From positions 1 to 64,000 of the forward strand of contig JBFLWY010000006.1 of the NCBI GenBank assembly GCA_040757355.1: a stretch of DNA of 64,000 nucleotides. Direction: 5' to 3'. The DNA is from DTYU01 sp040757355. Its GTDB lineage: Bacteria > Bacillota > Desulfotomaculia > Desulfotomaculales > Ammonificaceae. Below, in pieces: positions 17,236 to 26,881 of this stretch; position 1 is the stretch's first letter, and each line of letters opens with the position of its first letter. Below the pieces are notes generated by a model. The model saw only the letters and a program-made list of their open reading frames with translations. It was not told the origin of the DNA and searched no databases. Position numbers and translations under genes: made by a program.

Positions 17236-18393
17236 TCAAAATTTTACGGTGACTTGAGCGACATGGCTTTTATGATGGGGTAAAGGGCGGCTCAAAGATA
17301 AGTACACCTGGGAGAGCCAGAGAATGAAAAGCCCTCCCGACAGTATCGGCCAGCGGGTAATTAAAGATTCATGTAAGAAAGGCCATTGCAGCGGGTCGCA
17401 GTAAACCAGCAGAAAGGACAGGATTGCTGCGCCGGTAAGCCATGGTGGGAGTGTTTTAACACTTGCGAAAAGGCAAATGAAACAGAAAATGAGCACGGAG
17501 AAGTGGTGGTAATTGATCACAGGCATTATAAGCAGGGTACCAGATAGGGCGAGGCTCGTCAAGGCGGCGTAATCGGCGTGTCTTGCGGTGTAAGCAGCGA
17601 ACGCGGTCACGCTTGCGATTATTAATACGTATATGACGAAAAAAAGCGGGTCGACGTGAGTTAACCAGTGGAATGGATAAGAGTGGTAACGGTACAGGCT
17701 CTTATCGAGGGACGAAAACCAGGCTGTACTGTTGGGAATAAGGAATGATGCTCCGAAAGTAAGAAGACAAGATGCGGTGATGCGCCAGTTTTTCAGACCG
17801 AGCACCACGGCGATTATGATGGGATAGAGCTTAAACAGGGAAGCGATACCAAGAAAAAAACCGCCGAACACGGGAAGTTTCTTTTCCGCCAGGAAGACAG
17901 AGAGTGCGATAAACAGCAGTATTAGTGTATTGGTTTGGACCTCCATCTGGTTGCAAAGAAAGGGCGCCCAGAAAAGCGAAACAGCCAAGAGAATGATGAA
18001 CCGCAACCCGAAAACCTGTCGAAGCCAAAGGACGACGGCAACGGCCGTCACATAGGTTATTACATTCAGAACGTTGCATACAATCTTGGCGGTCTTAAAA
18101 GAAAAAAGCGAAATGGGAGCCAGCAAGTAGGCTGCGCCGATTGAGTAGCCGTAGCGCATGGGTTTTTCGGTGATGCCGTATTTTGAGTAGAGGCTGGGCT
18201 GGGGGTAATCATAAATTTGAGAGTTCGGCACTTCCGGATCTGTCATTACGCACGCCGCGAAGTAAAAAGTAGCGAAGTCCGATTTTTTTGGGGTGCTGCC
18301 CTTGGCATACTCAGTGCTTACGAATATGACCGATGCAAAAAGCATCAGGACTGTCAAGGTAGAGAGAGCTTTTAAGGACAACCTTATTTGCAT
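17236..18393 (-). CDS. GT87-like membrane glycosyltransferase (DUF2029)
   Basis: The protein has 385 residues with ten or so membrane helices. An acidic/aromatic pair FATFYFAACVMTD follows the first helix, as in GT-C polyprenyl-phosphate-sugar enzymes of family 87. The segment SLFKLYPIIIAVVLGLKNWR resembles the family's FKxxP-type loop. The start is ATG at 18393 behind GAGGTG; the frame is open to 18450 but without a ribosome site. It probably transfers a lipid-linked sugar on the outer face of the membrane. It converges on the tad operon. Confidence 0.75.
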   Translation of the reverse strand: MQIRLSLKALSTLTVLMLFASVIFVSTEYAKGSTPKKSDFATFYFAACVMTDPEVPNSQIYDYPQPSLYSKYGITEKPMRYGYSIGAAYLLAPISLFSFKTAKIVCNVLNVITYVTAVAVVLWLRQVFGLRFIILLAVSLFWAPFLCNQMEVQTNTLILLFIALSVFLAEKKLPVFGGFFLGIASLFKLYPIIIAVVLGLKNWRITASCLLTFGASFLIPNSTAWFSSLDKSLYRYHSYPFHWLTHVDPLFFVIYVLIIASVTAFAAYTARHADYAALTSLALSGTLLIMPVINYHHFSVLIFCFICLFASVKTLPPWLTGAAILSFLLVYCDPLQWPFLHESLITRWPILSGGLFILWLSQVYLSLSRPLPHHKSHVAQVTVKF

Positions 18394-18516
18394 TAAAAGC
18401 ACCTCTTCATTTATAGGCAAGGGGGCCTTTTCAAACCCGTTTGCCCTCACGACTCCGACTGGGAAAGACGCCTAAAAACTGCCACGGCGACAATCCCCAA
18501 CTGAGGGAAACGAGCT

Positions 18517-19638
18517 TTAGCTTTTACCGGCCGCGCTTATTACGCATTTGATAACGTAGTCTATTTCCTGTTCTTGCAGTTTTGGATAGAGTGGCAGGCT
18601 AATCGTTGAATCACCGATCTGTTCCGCTACGGGGTAATTCCCGCGGGCGTAACCGAATGTTTCACGGTAATACTTCATCAGATGCACAGCTCGGAAGTTG
18701 ACGGCGACCCCAATGCCCATTTCCTGAAGTTCTGTCAGTACCCGGTCACGGTTTCTAACCCATACCGTCATCAGGTGACGGGCCGATTTGGATCCCGGCA
18801 GGACTTTTGGAAAAGCAATGCCAGCCTCGGAAAAAGCCTCCTCGTACCGGCGGCAGATTAACTCTTTTCTTTTCCACTTTTCTTCAATGGTAGCCAACTG
18901 GTTCAACAGCAACGCGGCCTGAAAATCGGTCAGGTTTGCTTTATAACCAAGAATCTCCATGTCCCAATGCCTGAAAGCAGAGGTATATCGGTCAGCCGCC
19001 GACTTGCTCATGCCGTGAATTCGCAAAGCTTTAAGCTTTTCCGCCAAGTCGGCGTCATTAGTCACAACGGCGCCGCCCTCGCCGCAGGTGATGTTTTTCG
19101 TGGCGTAAAAACTGAAGGCTGCAGCATCGCCCAACGCACCGGGTTTCACCCCGTCCCTTTCCCCTTCAATACAGTGGGCGCTGTCTTCGAGAATTCTTAA
19201 ATTGTAGCTGTCCGCGAGGCTCCTAAGCTTGATCATGTCCGCCATTTGGCCGTAGAGGTGGACGGGTATTACCGCTTTGGTTTTAGGTGTAATCAATCTC
19301 TCGGTCAAGTTGACATCAATCAAACCGGTCTCCGGCTCTACATCTACAAATACGGGAACGGCGCCGCAGTGGAGTACAATGTTGGCTGTGGCAATGAAGG
19401 TCATAGCAGGTACGATTACTTCATCTCCGGGACCGATGCCCCACGCCTTGAGCGTTAAAAAAGCGCCGGTCGTCCAACTACTTGTGGTAACGGCATAAGC
19501 AGCGTCCAAGTAGGAAGCGAACTTCTGCTCAAATTCGGCAACCCTGGGACCGGTGGTCAGGAAGATCGAGTTTAAGGCCTGCACGACGGATCGAATCTCT
19601 TCCTCCCCGAGGTTGTGTTTGTAAAACTCGATCTTCAT
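18517..19638 (-). CDS. DegT/DnrJ/EryC1-type sugar aminotransferase
   Basis: This encodes 373 residues of the PLP-dependent nucleotide-sugar aminotransferase family. Visible are PAMTFIATANIVLHCGAVPVF, EDSAHCIEGERDG, and the internal aldimine lysine in FSFYATKNITCGEGG. Its start overlaps the acetyltransferase stop by four bases (ATGA). Together they resemble WecE/WecD or FdtB/FdtC pairs that make N-acetylated amino-deoxyhexoses such as TDP-Fuc4NAc. The actual sugar is not determined. Confidence 0.9.
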   Translation of the reverse strand: MKIEFYKHNLGEEEIRSVVQALNSIFLTTGPRVAEFEQKFASYLDAAYAVTTSSWTTGAFLTLKAWGIGPGDEVIVPAMTFIATANIVLHCGAVPVFVDVEPETGLIDVNLTERLITPKTKAVIPVHLYGQMADMIKLRSLADSYNLRILEDSAHCIEGERDGVKPGALGDAAAFSFYATKNITCGEGGAVVTNDADLAEKLKALRIHGMSKSAADRYTSAFRHWDMEILGYKANLTDFQAALLLNQLATIEEKWKRKELICRRYEEAFSEAGIAFPKVLPGSKSARHLMTVWVRNRDRVLTELQEMGIGVAVNFRAVHLMKYYRETFGYARGNYPVAEQIGDSTISLPLYPKLQEQEIDYVIKCVISAAGKS

Positions 19639-20321
19639 TTTTTCATCTCCTTGCCGATGGAAAGGGTTGCTTCACACTTTATCGGCGAAAAACCCGCGTT
19701 TACATATAAGGACACCGCCGGCAGGTTGTTGACTTGAGTCCTTACCTTGGCCACTGTTACACCATGCTCCAGAAACCAATTAAGGGCGCCGTGCACGAGC
19801 GATCGACCAATACCACGCTTCTGATGCCTCGGGTTCACACCGGTCAATTGAATAAATTCGCCTTTCAATCCGATGAAGCCGGACGGGTAGCCGTCAAGTT
19901 CAAAAACCAGCACGGCGTCGGCCTGGTGGTGCCACAGGTTTTCGATCCAGGTCTCATGGAGCCGGTCGGCCTCTTCTATAGTGACATAGGGACTTTTGTA
20001 AAAGCGAGAATTGGCAAACAGGCCTCTGCAGTATTCCTTGACAACCGGCAAGTCGTCTTCTCTTGCAGGCCTAACACCCGTTGCTCGCTCGAAGCCGGTA
20101 ATCTTCTTGTGAAAAATGTAAGACCAGTCCTCCGTAATAAAACCTAGCTGTTCAAGGGACTGAATAAGCTTCAGATTACCCGCGTCGACGCGTGTTATGA
20201 GGTAGTCATAATCCAGCGATGAAATAAAGTTTTGTGTTACTTTTTCTCCGGGTGACAACAACATTTCACCGATTGCGCGCCCGAAGAACTTGGTATCCCA
20301 TTCCAATTTCCGGATTTCCAA
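19635..20321 (-). CDS. GNAT acetyltransferase, WecD-like
   Basis: The protein has 228 residues. It begins KLEWDTKFFGRAIGEM, a segment common in WecD-like TDP-fucosamine acetyltransferases. The C-terminal GNAT fold has LTGVNPRHQKRGIGRSLV (acetyl-CoA loop) and VSLYVNAGF. It probably acetylates the amine placed by the downstream aminotransferase. It lies one base after the glycosyltransferase stop, so the genes are co-transcribed. Confidence 0.85.
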   Translation of the reverse strand: MEIRKLEWDTKFFGRAIGEMLLSPGEKVTQNFISSLDYDYLITRVDAGNLKLIQSLEQLGFITEDWSYIFHKKITGFERATGVRPAREDDLPVVKEYCRGLFANSRFYKSPYVTIEEADRLHETWIENLWHHQADAVLVFELDGYPSGFIGLKGEFIQLTGVNPRHQKRGIGRSLVHGALNWFLEHGVTVAKVRTQVNNLPAVSLYVNAGFSPIKCEATLSIGKEMKK

Positions 20322-20322
20322 A

Positions 20323-21276
20323 TCAATTCACTTGTCCTTTTGGCTCTTCGGTAATGCTTTCAATAATATACAGCGGTCTGTTTCTGACCTGGGTAAAAAT
20401 CCTGCCGATGTACTCGCCGATTATGCCGAGGGACAAAAGCTGGATGCCGGAAACGAGGAACAGGGATACCATTATCGAGGTCCAGCCTTCAACTCCCAGC
20501 TTGAGGACGAGCCGGCGGTAGATCAAATATCCGGCAGCGGCGAAGCTCAACATAGATACAAATACACCAAACATTCCAATATAATTTAACGGCTTGACTG
20601 AAAAAGAGGTGATGGCATTTACTGACAACCGCAGCATCTTTCTCAGGGAATACTTGGTCCTTCCCGCAAAACGTTCTCCGTGGTTAACCTTTATTCCTGT
20701 CTGCGGGTATCCCGTATAACTGATCAAGCCCAACAGGTACCTGTCCGTCTCCTTCATCGACGCCAGAGAATCTATGACACGTCTGCTCATAACCCGGAAC
20801 ATGTTGCTGTTTATGTCAATGTTGTAGCTGGTCAACCTTTTCAGAGCGGCAACGAATAACTTCGAGGTGAACCTTTTAAACCACGAGTCGCGCCGGTTTT
20901 CTCTAATACCGTAGACAATGTCGTAGTTCTCTGACATTTTTGCAAGCAATTTGGGAATCTCCTCGGGTTGGTCCTGAAGGTCCGCATCCATAATCACGAC
21001 TACTTTTCCTCTGCAATAGTCCAGCCCCGCCGTCACCGCAATATGGTGTCCGAAGTTACGTGTAAACTTAATCACCTTGACGGAAGGATCACGGCGTGCA
21101 AGAGATAGCAAAATATTTTGAGTATTATCGACGCTGCCGTCGTTCACGAAGATGATCTCATAGTCATTGGTCAACTTCTGCAGCACTGTCGTAAGTCTGG
21201 AATGCAGTTCCGTGAGGTTTTCTTCTTCATTATAAACCGGGAGGACTACGGACAGATCAGGTGAGCAGCCGGTCAT
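20323..21276 (-). CDS. GT2 polyprenyl-phosphate glycosyltransferase, GtrB-like
   Basis: This encodes 317 residues. The GT-A domain has VVLPVYNEEENL, FVNDGSVDNT, and DADLQDQPEEIP with the metal-binding DxD region. Two C-terminal membrane helices follow, as in DPM1/GtrB/ArnC enzymes that make undecaprenyl-phosphate sugars. It would supply donors to the GT-C enzymes of this block. It starts inside the end of the epimerase gene (20-base overlap), with AGGTGA just before the ATG. Confidence 0.9.
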   Translation of the reverse strand: MTGCSPDLSVVLPVYNEEENLTELHSRLTTVLQKLTNDYEIIFVNDGSVDNTQNILLSLARRDPSVKVIKFTRNFGHHIAVTAGLDYCRGKVVVIMDADLQDQPEEIPKLLAKMSENYDIVYGIRENRRDSWFKRFTSKLFVAALKRLTSYNIDINSNMFRVMSRRVIDSLASMKETDRYLLGLISYTGYPQTGIKVNHGERFAGRTKYSLRKMLRLSVNAITSFSVKPLNYIGMFGVFVSMLSFAAAGYLIYRRLVLKLGVEGWTSIMVSLFLVSGIQLLSLGIIGEYIGRIFTQVRNRPLYIIESITEEPKGQVN

Positions 21277-22273
21277 TCAATTTCACCTCAGCCAGTACTT
21301 TATCGGCCTCTAAAAGATACTTATACCAGGCCACGGTCGAAGTTCTCAGTGACGTGTCGATCCTTCCTTGCTTAAGAGCATTGTAAATCTCGGCGACTCC
21401 TTCGTGGATAGTTTTATTGCACGAGAAGCCCAGCTCCTTGTGTACTTTATCGAAATTAACCAGGTAGTTCCGCTTGTCGGGGTCATTGTAGTCAACGCAT
21501 ATCTCCACGTGAAACGGGAGCGCTTCTCTGACGATGTAAGCCAATCCGATTATTTTATGGTTTTGTTCGTTGGAGCCCACATTAAAGACTTGTTTGTTGA
21601 CCAGTTGCGGTTCCGCCTCCAAAACGGTGAGGAATGCTTTGGCCACATCACGAACGTGAACCAGCGGGCGGAAATGAGTTCCGCCGCCGAAAACAAGGAT
21701 TTTGCCGGTCTGCGTGGCCTTTAAGGTCATCAGGTTCACTACCAAATCGAAACGCATACGTTTAGACAGGCCGTACACCGTAGCCAGCCGTAAAGAAGTC
21801 ACCAAGAAATCTCTATCGGCCAGTTCGAATACTGCCCGCTCAGCGTTCAGATTTGCCTGTGCGTAACACGTCAACGGATTCGGCGGCGTGTTTTCGTCGG
21901 CCACTTGAGAACCGGTGTTACCGTAAACGGAACATGACGAGGCCAGTATATATCTGCTGACCCCGCACGCTTTTGCCAATCGCGCAATTCTTACCCTGCC
22001 CAGGTGGTTGATGGAGTCGGTCAGGTCGGGGTCGAGGTCACCTGCGGGGTCGTTGGAAAGGGCTGCTAGGTCGATCACTGCGTCGACACCTCTGAACACT
22101 TCTTCAGAAACGGTTCTCACATCGTCTTTGAGTACCGACAGGCCCGGCTGGGCCTGAAAAGGTACCCCGAAGAAATACCTGTCCAGTGCGATCACCTTAA
22201 AACCCTTTTGAATGCATGTTTCTGTGAGGACACTGCCGATATATCCTCCTGCGCCGGTTATTAGTAATTGCAT
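21257..22273 (-). CDS. NAD-dependent sugar epimerase/dehydratase
   Basis: This encodes 338 residues of the extended SDR family. The NAD site is LLITGAGGYIGSVL. The catalytic serine region SSCSVYG is present, but the usual YxxxK becomes CYAQANLNAE, so the tyrosine is present (Y in TCYAQ) while the lysine four residues on is Asn. That substitution makes ordinary epimerase chemistry doubtful. The start is ATG behind AAGGAGG. Confidence 0.82.
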   Translation of the reverse strand: MQLLITGAGGYIGSVLTETCIQKGFKVIALDRYFFGVPFQAQPGLSVLKDDVRTVSEEVFRGVDAVIDLAALSNDPAGDLDPDLTDSINHLGRVRIARLAKACGVSRYILASSCSVYGNTGSQVADENTPPNPLTCYAQANLNAERAVFELADRDFLVTSLRLATVYGLSKRMRFDLVVNLMTLKATQTGKILVFGGGTHFRPLVHVRDVAKAFLTVLEAEPQLVNKQVFNVGSNEQNHKIIGLAYIVREALPFHVEICVDYNDPDKRNYLVNFDKVHKELGFSCNKTIHEGVAEIYNALKQGRIDTSLRTSTVAWYKYLLEADKVLAEVKLNDRLLT

Positions 22274-22415
22274 GGGCGAGCCTCCTTTTGGCCGGGGTTT
22301 CGATTAACAACGGTAGAGCGGAACGTAAAAGGCGATGGTTTTCTACAAGGCGTCAATAGTTTTTTCGGTCTGTTGCGCCCATCTCTTGATTGTGGTTGAT
22401 TAACGGTGAGGTGAT

Positions 22416-23594
22416 TTAAACAACGAACCACTTGTGCGCCACGAATAAGGCGTATACCATCGCAAAGGCCGCCCAACAGGCGATGAAGAACTTGCTTTTC
22501 TGAGGTACTAAATAAACTGGCGCGCAGGCCCCCGCGTATCGCAACATGCTGACCACGGCAGCCGCTTGGGGATGGGTCCCGGACACGGAGAGGATTAGTA
22601 GGGAGTACGCTAAGCCGTATGGCCACCATGGGTTGGACAGACTGTAGGCTATTAAGATCAAACCTAACAGGTTGATAATTATCACGGCATTGATGCCGGA
22701 CAAGAAAAGGTTTTTCACATCGTTAATAACCCCGCATAACGGAAAGGACAGCGTTCGGTGATAAATTGTTGCAGTGGCGTGTGAAAAAAGCAGGGGGTCA
22801 CCGAATTTAACCCATAAAAAGAGCGGGTATATCAATCCCAACAAACTCGCCACTATGCCGCTCAGAAAAGCAACCCTCCAATCCTTTTTGAGCGCGAAAA
22901 AGAGAAAAAGCCCCGCTATTAACGCCCACCCTGCCGGCCGGGTCAAAGCCGCAAGACCGGCTAACAAGGCGCATAACAAGAACTGTCTCCGCTGTGCGAA
23001 AAGCATTGCCCATGCGGAAAGAGCAAGCAAGAGACTTTCCGCATAAACGGATGAAAAGACTATGGTGATCGGGGAAAAGGCCGTGAACCAGGCGGCCCTT
23101 TTGCCGCCGATGAGATAAATGGCCACAAGTGCTGCAAGAAACGAAAAATTGGCGATGAAAATACCGGCGCCGATGCTTGTACCCATCAGTCTTATTAACA
23201 GAGGGTATAATGGAAAAAAAGAGGCCAGGTACGTGGTTTCGTGTCCGAAATAAGTAGGATTGTTTAAAGGCAGCACACTGCTGTAACCGTATTGGGCGAT
23301 GCTCATGTAGTGCACGGAATCGTAATAGAAGAGCAGGTTAAACGGATGCCAGTTCAGGGGACCTTGACCGTATTCCAGGTAACCCGCCGGAGCGGGAGGC
23401 AGAGCGGCGTTGCCTAATAAATAATGTGCGTAAAAGAAAGCATACGCTGTGCCGAGCACCACAATGCGGCTGACGATGAACGCCTTGGCCGCTTCTACTA
23501 AAGGTTGTGAATTGAGCATCCAGGCTGCGAGTTTGCTCATAACGGAACCAAGGGTGAGACTGTTCGCTTTCTCAACAGGTGATCTAAACGTCAC
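22416..23594 (-). CDS. PIG-V-like mannosyltransferase family membrane protein
   Basis: The protein has 392 residues and about ten helices. WHPFNLLFYYDSVHYMSIAQ carries the aspartate of a GT-C first loop. ASFFPLYPLLIRLMG, FSSVYAESLLLALSA and LAALTRPAGWALIAGLF match the PIG-V/COG5542 family. It probably adds a sugar from a polyprenyl-phosphate donor outside the membrane. The start is GTG with AAAGGA nine bases upstream. Confidence 0.82.
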   Translation of the reverse strand: MTFRSPVEKANSLTLGSVMSKLAAWMLNSQPLVEAAKAFIVSRIVVLGTAYAFFYAHYLLGNAALPPAPAGYLEYGQGPLNWHPFNLLFYYDSVHYMSIAQYGYSSVLPLNNPTYFGHETTYLASFFPLYPLLIRLMGTSIGAGIFIANFSFLAALVAIYLIGGKRAAWFTAFSPITIVFSSVYAESLLLALSAWAMLFAQRRQFLLCALLAGLAALTRPAGWALIAGLFLFFALKKDWRVAFLSGIVASLLGLIYPLFLWVKFGDPLLFSHATATIYHRTLSFPLCGVINDVKNLFLSGINAVIIINLLGLILIAYSLSNPWWPYGLAYSLLILSVSGTHPQAAAVVSMLRYAGACAPVYLVPQKSKFFIACWAAFAMVYALFVAHKWFVV

Positions 23595-23673
23595 GCGATC
23601 TTGTCCTTTCGGCCTGTATTTTTTTAAGTGACCGTAAGAACCGGAAAGGCAGGTAAAACGAAGCCCCCCTTTT

Positions 23674-24654
23674 TCACGACTGACCTGTCTCCTTATGCGA
23701 GTATTCCGGCATTAAACTAAAACTGAGGGTGGCACGCAAATAATACGGCAACCCCATAGCAAGTGTAAATACGTAAAGTCCGACTTGAAATGCGATTGAG
23801 AGCGCAATTGCGGTCTCTTTGGTTACCCCGAACGGTGCTAGTGCAGTCCAGAACGCAACTTGAATAATGCCGAGTGCACCGGGAGATGACGGAATAAGCA
23901 GGCCAATATTAATAAAAAGCAAAAGCAACAGCGCTGCCTCCGTGGAGTTGCGTACGGCACCGGAGATAAGAACCAGTAGCGCAAGATAATTAACGGCCCA
24001 TGCGGCAAGGCTCAAGAGCGTCAAAGAAAAGAGTTTCTTAGGTTGTTTTAAATTTGTTACCGGTCCGAGAAACTCTTTGATTCTGTAACGTACCCACAAC
24101 ATGAAGGCTGGAGACTTCTCCGCCGGCCTGTTTAAGCGCCGGCACGCGACAGTAATAAAAACTGCTGTAACGACTAGTATCCAAAGTGCTGTAAAGGCCA
24201 GAACCGCTTTGTCCACAGCAAGACCCCTGATTCCCCAAATTAATCCTGCAGTCAGCAGTAGAGCTAGGGAAAGAACGTCAAAGACTCGCTCTATACAAAC
24301 TGTACAAAAGGCTGCAGGATAAGGAATGTCTGTGCGCGCGGAAAGATAATGTGCCCTCACTAGTTCTCCAGCGCGCAAGGGAAGGAAGTTATTTGCCATA
24401 TAACCGACCATTATTCCGCCGAACAGCGTCGAAATACTTACGTGTTTGAGGGGCCGGGTGGTAATGTGCCATATACCGGCTCTAAACAAGCAACTGGTGC
24501 AGAAAAAGAAAAGGCAAAGCAAAAGGTTTATGAGGTTCGTGCCGAGTAATGCAACCAAGAAATCGCCGAGCCTGATTTTATAAAAGGCCGCTATGACAAA
24601 AAGCAGGCTTATTACTATGCCGGCAGCGATACGGAAGGTTTTTGAGAGCATCAT
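23674..24654 (-). CDS. UPF0104/LPG-synthase-type membrane protein
   Basis: A multi-helix protein of about 326 residues. NNFLPLRAGELVRAHYLSAR and FINIGLLIPSSPGALGIIQVAF are signatures of the lysylphosphatidylglycerol-synthase transmembrane (UPF0104) family. These proteins often travel with DPM-type glycosyltransferases. Flippase activity has been proposed for members but is not shown here. I use the ATG at 24654; an in-frame TTG at 24669 would lie three bases from the upstream stop. Confidence 0.85.
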   Translation of the reverse strand: MMLSKTFRIAAGIVISLLFVIAAFYKIRLGDFLVALLGTNLINLLLCLFFFCTSCLFRAGIWHITTRPLKHVSISTLFGGIMVGYMANNFLPLRAGELVRAHYLSARTDIPYPAAFCTVCIERVFDVLSLALLLTAGLIWGIRGLAVDKAVLAFTALWILVVTAVFITVACRRLNRPAEKSPAFMLWVRYRIKEFLGPVTNLKQPKKLFSLTLLSLAAWAVNYLALLVLISGAVRNSTEAALLLLLFINIGLLIPSSPGALGIIQVAFWTALAPFGVTKETAIALSIAFQVGLYVFTLAMGLPYYLRATLSFSLMPEYSHKETGQS

Positions 24655-24672
24655 TTCTTTTCCCGTCAATTA

Positions 24673-25668
24673 TTACGGATTCGTCCTTTCACCTTTATCG
24701 CAGGTCAGACTGATCGCAGAGTTTCCTACGTACCCGTACTTGTCTTTAACAATGTATAAAGGTCGCTGCTTTACTTCGTTGTATATCCGGCCGATATACT
24801 CGCCGAGAATGCCTATCGCGAAAAGTTGAACACCGCCCAGGAAGAGAATAACTGTGATCAGCGAAGGGTAACCAGGTACATCCCTGCCAAATAACGCGGT
24901 GCGGACAACAATAAACAATGCATACATAAAAGCGAAAAACGCGACCGATAGACCGAAGTAGGTAGCGAACTGCAACGGTATATAACTAAATGAGGTAATG
25001 CCTTCGATGGCGAAGTTCCACAGCCGCCAGTAATTCCATTTGGTTTTACCGGCGTTGCGGGGCTGCCTGTGGTAGTATACAGCCGTCTGGCGAAAGCCGA
25101 CCCAGGTGAAAAGGCCTTTCATAAAGCGGTTCCGCTCGCGCAGCCTTTTGAGGGCTTCAACCGCCGGCCGGCTCAACAGTCTGAAGTCACCGGTATCCTT
25201 GGGTATTTCTATGGAGGTGATTTTTCTGACCGTACGGTAAAACAAGCGTGCCGTCAAACGCTTAAGCCAGCTCTCGCCGTCTCTCTGAAGGCGCGTTGCG
25301 TAGACTATATCGTAACCCTCCCGCCACTTCGCTATGAGTTCAGGTATCAGTTCCGGGGGGTCCTGTAGGTCAGCGTCAATCGGGATTACGGCTTCGCCCG
25401 AAGCATAGTCGATCCCGGCTGTGAGTGCGATTTCTTTCCCAAAGTTGCGGGAAAGGTCGATGATCTTGACCTTCGGGTCTTTTTCCGCTAGGGAGAGCAA
25501 ATGGCTAAGTGTATCGTCTTTGCTGCCGTCGTTAATAAAAATGATTTCATAAGGCTCGCCCATTCCGGCCATTACTTTGGTTACCCGGTCATAAAAAGCT
25601 GCCACATTGGGGGCCTCATTAAATATGGGAACAACAATTGAAAAGACACACACGGTTGTTGGCTGCAT
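24673..25668 (-). CDS. GT2 polyprenyl-phosphate glycosyltransferase, second copy
   Basis: The protein has 331 residues and is paralogous to the enzyme at 20323-21276. It has FSIVVPIFNEAPNV, FINDGSKDDT, and IDADLQDPPELIPELI, then two membrane helices and an LLGEYIGRIYNEV-like tail. It is the first gene of the glycan block, with GAGGT before the ATG. It probably loads a sugar onto undecaprenyl phosphate for the UPF0104 and GT-C proteins downstream. Confidence 0.9.
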   Translation of the reverse strand: MQPTTVCVFSIVVPIFNEAPNVAAFYDRVTKVMAGMGEPYEIIFINDGSKDDTLSHLLSLAEKDPKVKIIDLSRNFGKEIALTAGIDYASGEAVIPIDADLQDPPELIPELIAKWREGYDIVYATRLQRDGESWLKRLTARLFYRTVRKITSIEIPKDTGDFRLLSRPAVEALKRLRERNRFMKGLFTWVGFRQTAVYYHRQPRNAGKTKWNYWRLWNFAIEGITSFSYIPLQFATYFGLSVAFFAFMYALFIVVRTALFGRDVPGYPSLITVILFLGGVQLFAIGILGEYIGRIYNEVKQRPLYIVKDKYGYVGNSAISLTCDKGERTNP

Positions 25669-26130
25669 GGAGAACCTCGTTTATAAAGAGGTCTAAAACA
25701 ACAAGACTGCCGACTCTTTATGTATCAGTCTTAAGAATTCCGTCTATTAAGTCCCGCTGCCTGCAAAAGTAAGGTATTTACCAAGATGTTATCACGACTT
25801 TTTTAGACAAGCAATTCCGCTCAAGAGCATCAAAAATGCGTGCAATCGTGTTTCATCGTTGAGCTAACATACAAAATATGTGTTACTGGTAGGTGTAACT
25901 AAAATCACCATCGGACGCAAGCGGGCGATAAACCGGGTCTTCATATATAGTATCGGCTGTTAATCTCTCATCTTTCCTTTTACTGAAGCATCTTAACGAA
26001 ATAAAATCGGCTCGTCCTTCAACACGGGATTATCTAATAAAGGGTATTAAATCTAAACTTAAGCCTGATTTTTGGGAAGGATTGGTGGGAAGATGTAAAA
26101 AATAATAAAATAATGGGGGGTGGAAAATAA
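25669..26130. other. AT-rich intergenic gap
   Basis: This 462-base divergent gap lies between the glycan block and the nitroreductase gene. It is more AT-rich than its surroundings and has no open frame of note. I found no clear promoter pair, repeat or hairpin. It must hold the promoters for both directions. Confidence 0.4.
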
Positions 26131-26655
26131 ATGCCGGCGAGAGTCATAGAGGCTATAATGCAGCGCAGTTCGATCCGGCACTTTAAAAACGAGCCGGTGT
26201 CCCGAGAGGTGATGGAGAAAATCCTGGAAGCCGCACGATGGGCACCGTCGGCCGGAAACTTGCAGCCGTGGTTTTTCTACGTGATAACCGATCCCGGCCT
26301 GCGCCGGTGTCTGGTCTTGGCGGCGCTTAAGCAGGGATTTATCGGCGAGGCCCCTGTCGTAATCGTGATCTGCGCCGAGCCGGCACGGTCGGCAAAATAT
26401 TACGGGGACAGGGGGCGGGACCTGTATTGCCTGCAGGATACCGCCGCTGCGACGCAGAATATCTTGCTTGCCGCCAGTGCTTACGGACTGGGCGCATGTT
26501 GGGTGGGGGCGTTTGACGAGAACCAGGTAAGGCACTGTGTGGGAATTCCACCGGAATTGAGGCCGGTTGCTATTGTGGCGGTTGGTTACCCTGCTCCTTC
26601 CACGGAGAAACGTCCCGGCCGGCGCAGCCTCGACGAGATAAGAAAATACCTGTAA
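26131..26655 (+). CDS. Nitroreductase family protein
   Basis: This encodes 174 residues. It begins VIEAIMQRSSIRHFKNEPVS and continues ILEAARWAPSAGNLQPWFF, the FMN-binding RSIR and PSxGNxQPW segments of the nitroreductase family. Later AYGLGACWVGAFDENQVRHC fits the family. It is a short, single-domain flavin enzyme. The substrate is unknown. The start is ATG after GGGGGGTGG. Confidence 0.9.
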   Translation: MPARVIEAIMQRSSIRHFKNEPVSREVMEKILEAARWAPSAGNLQPWFFYVITDPGLRRCLVLAALKQGFIGEAPVVIVICAEPARSAKYYGDRGRDLYCLQDTAAATQNILLAASAYGLGACWVGAFDENQVRHCVGIPPELRPVAIVAVGYPAPSTEKRPGRRSLDEIRKYL

Positions 26656-26878
26656 TAGTTCGACAGTTCAATGGTTCGATAGTTCAACGGTTCAACGGTT
26701 CAAAGGTTTATGGGACCCAAAAGGTCTATTATCTTAAGCCAAACTTCAAACTGTTAAACTTCGAACTTCGAACTGACCAAGGATGTCCATCAGTTTAAGC
26801 CCGAACTTAGAACTGACCCTTAAGGTCAATCATTTTTATTTTTAACGCAGAACGTTTAACGTTAAAAGGGGTGGCTTT
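26656..26878 (+). repeat. GTTC-rich and GACC/GGTC repeat tract (family 2)
   Basis: The gap begins with near-tandem GTTCAA/GTTCGA units. It then has three degenerate copies of the GACC-N-GGTC unit, including GAACTGACCCTTAAGGTCAA and ATGGGACCCAAAAGGTCTAT. The AACGCAGAACGTTTAACG tail seen at 5.7 kb follows. No gene is visible. The ribosome site of the alcohol dehydrogenase sits at its end. Confidence 0.65.
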
Positions 26879-26881
26879 GAT

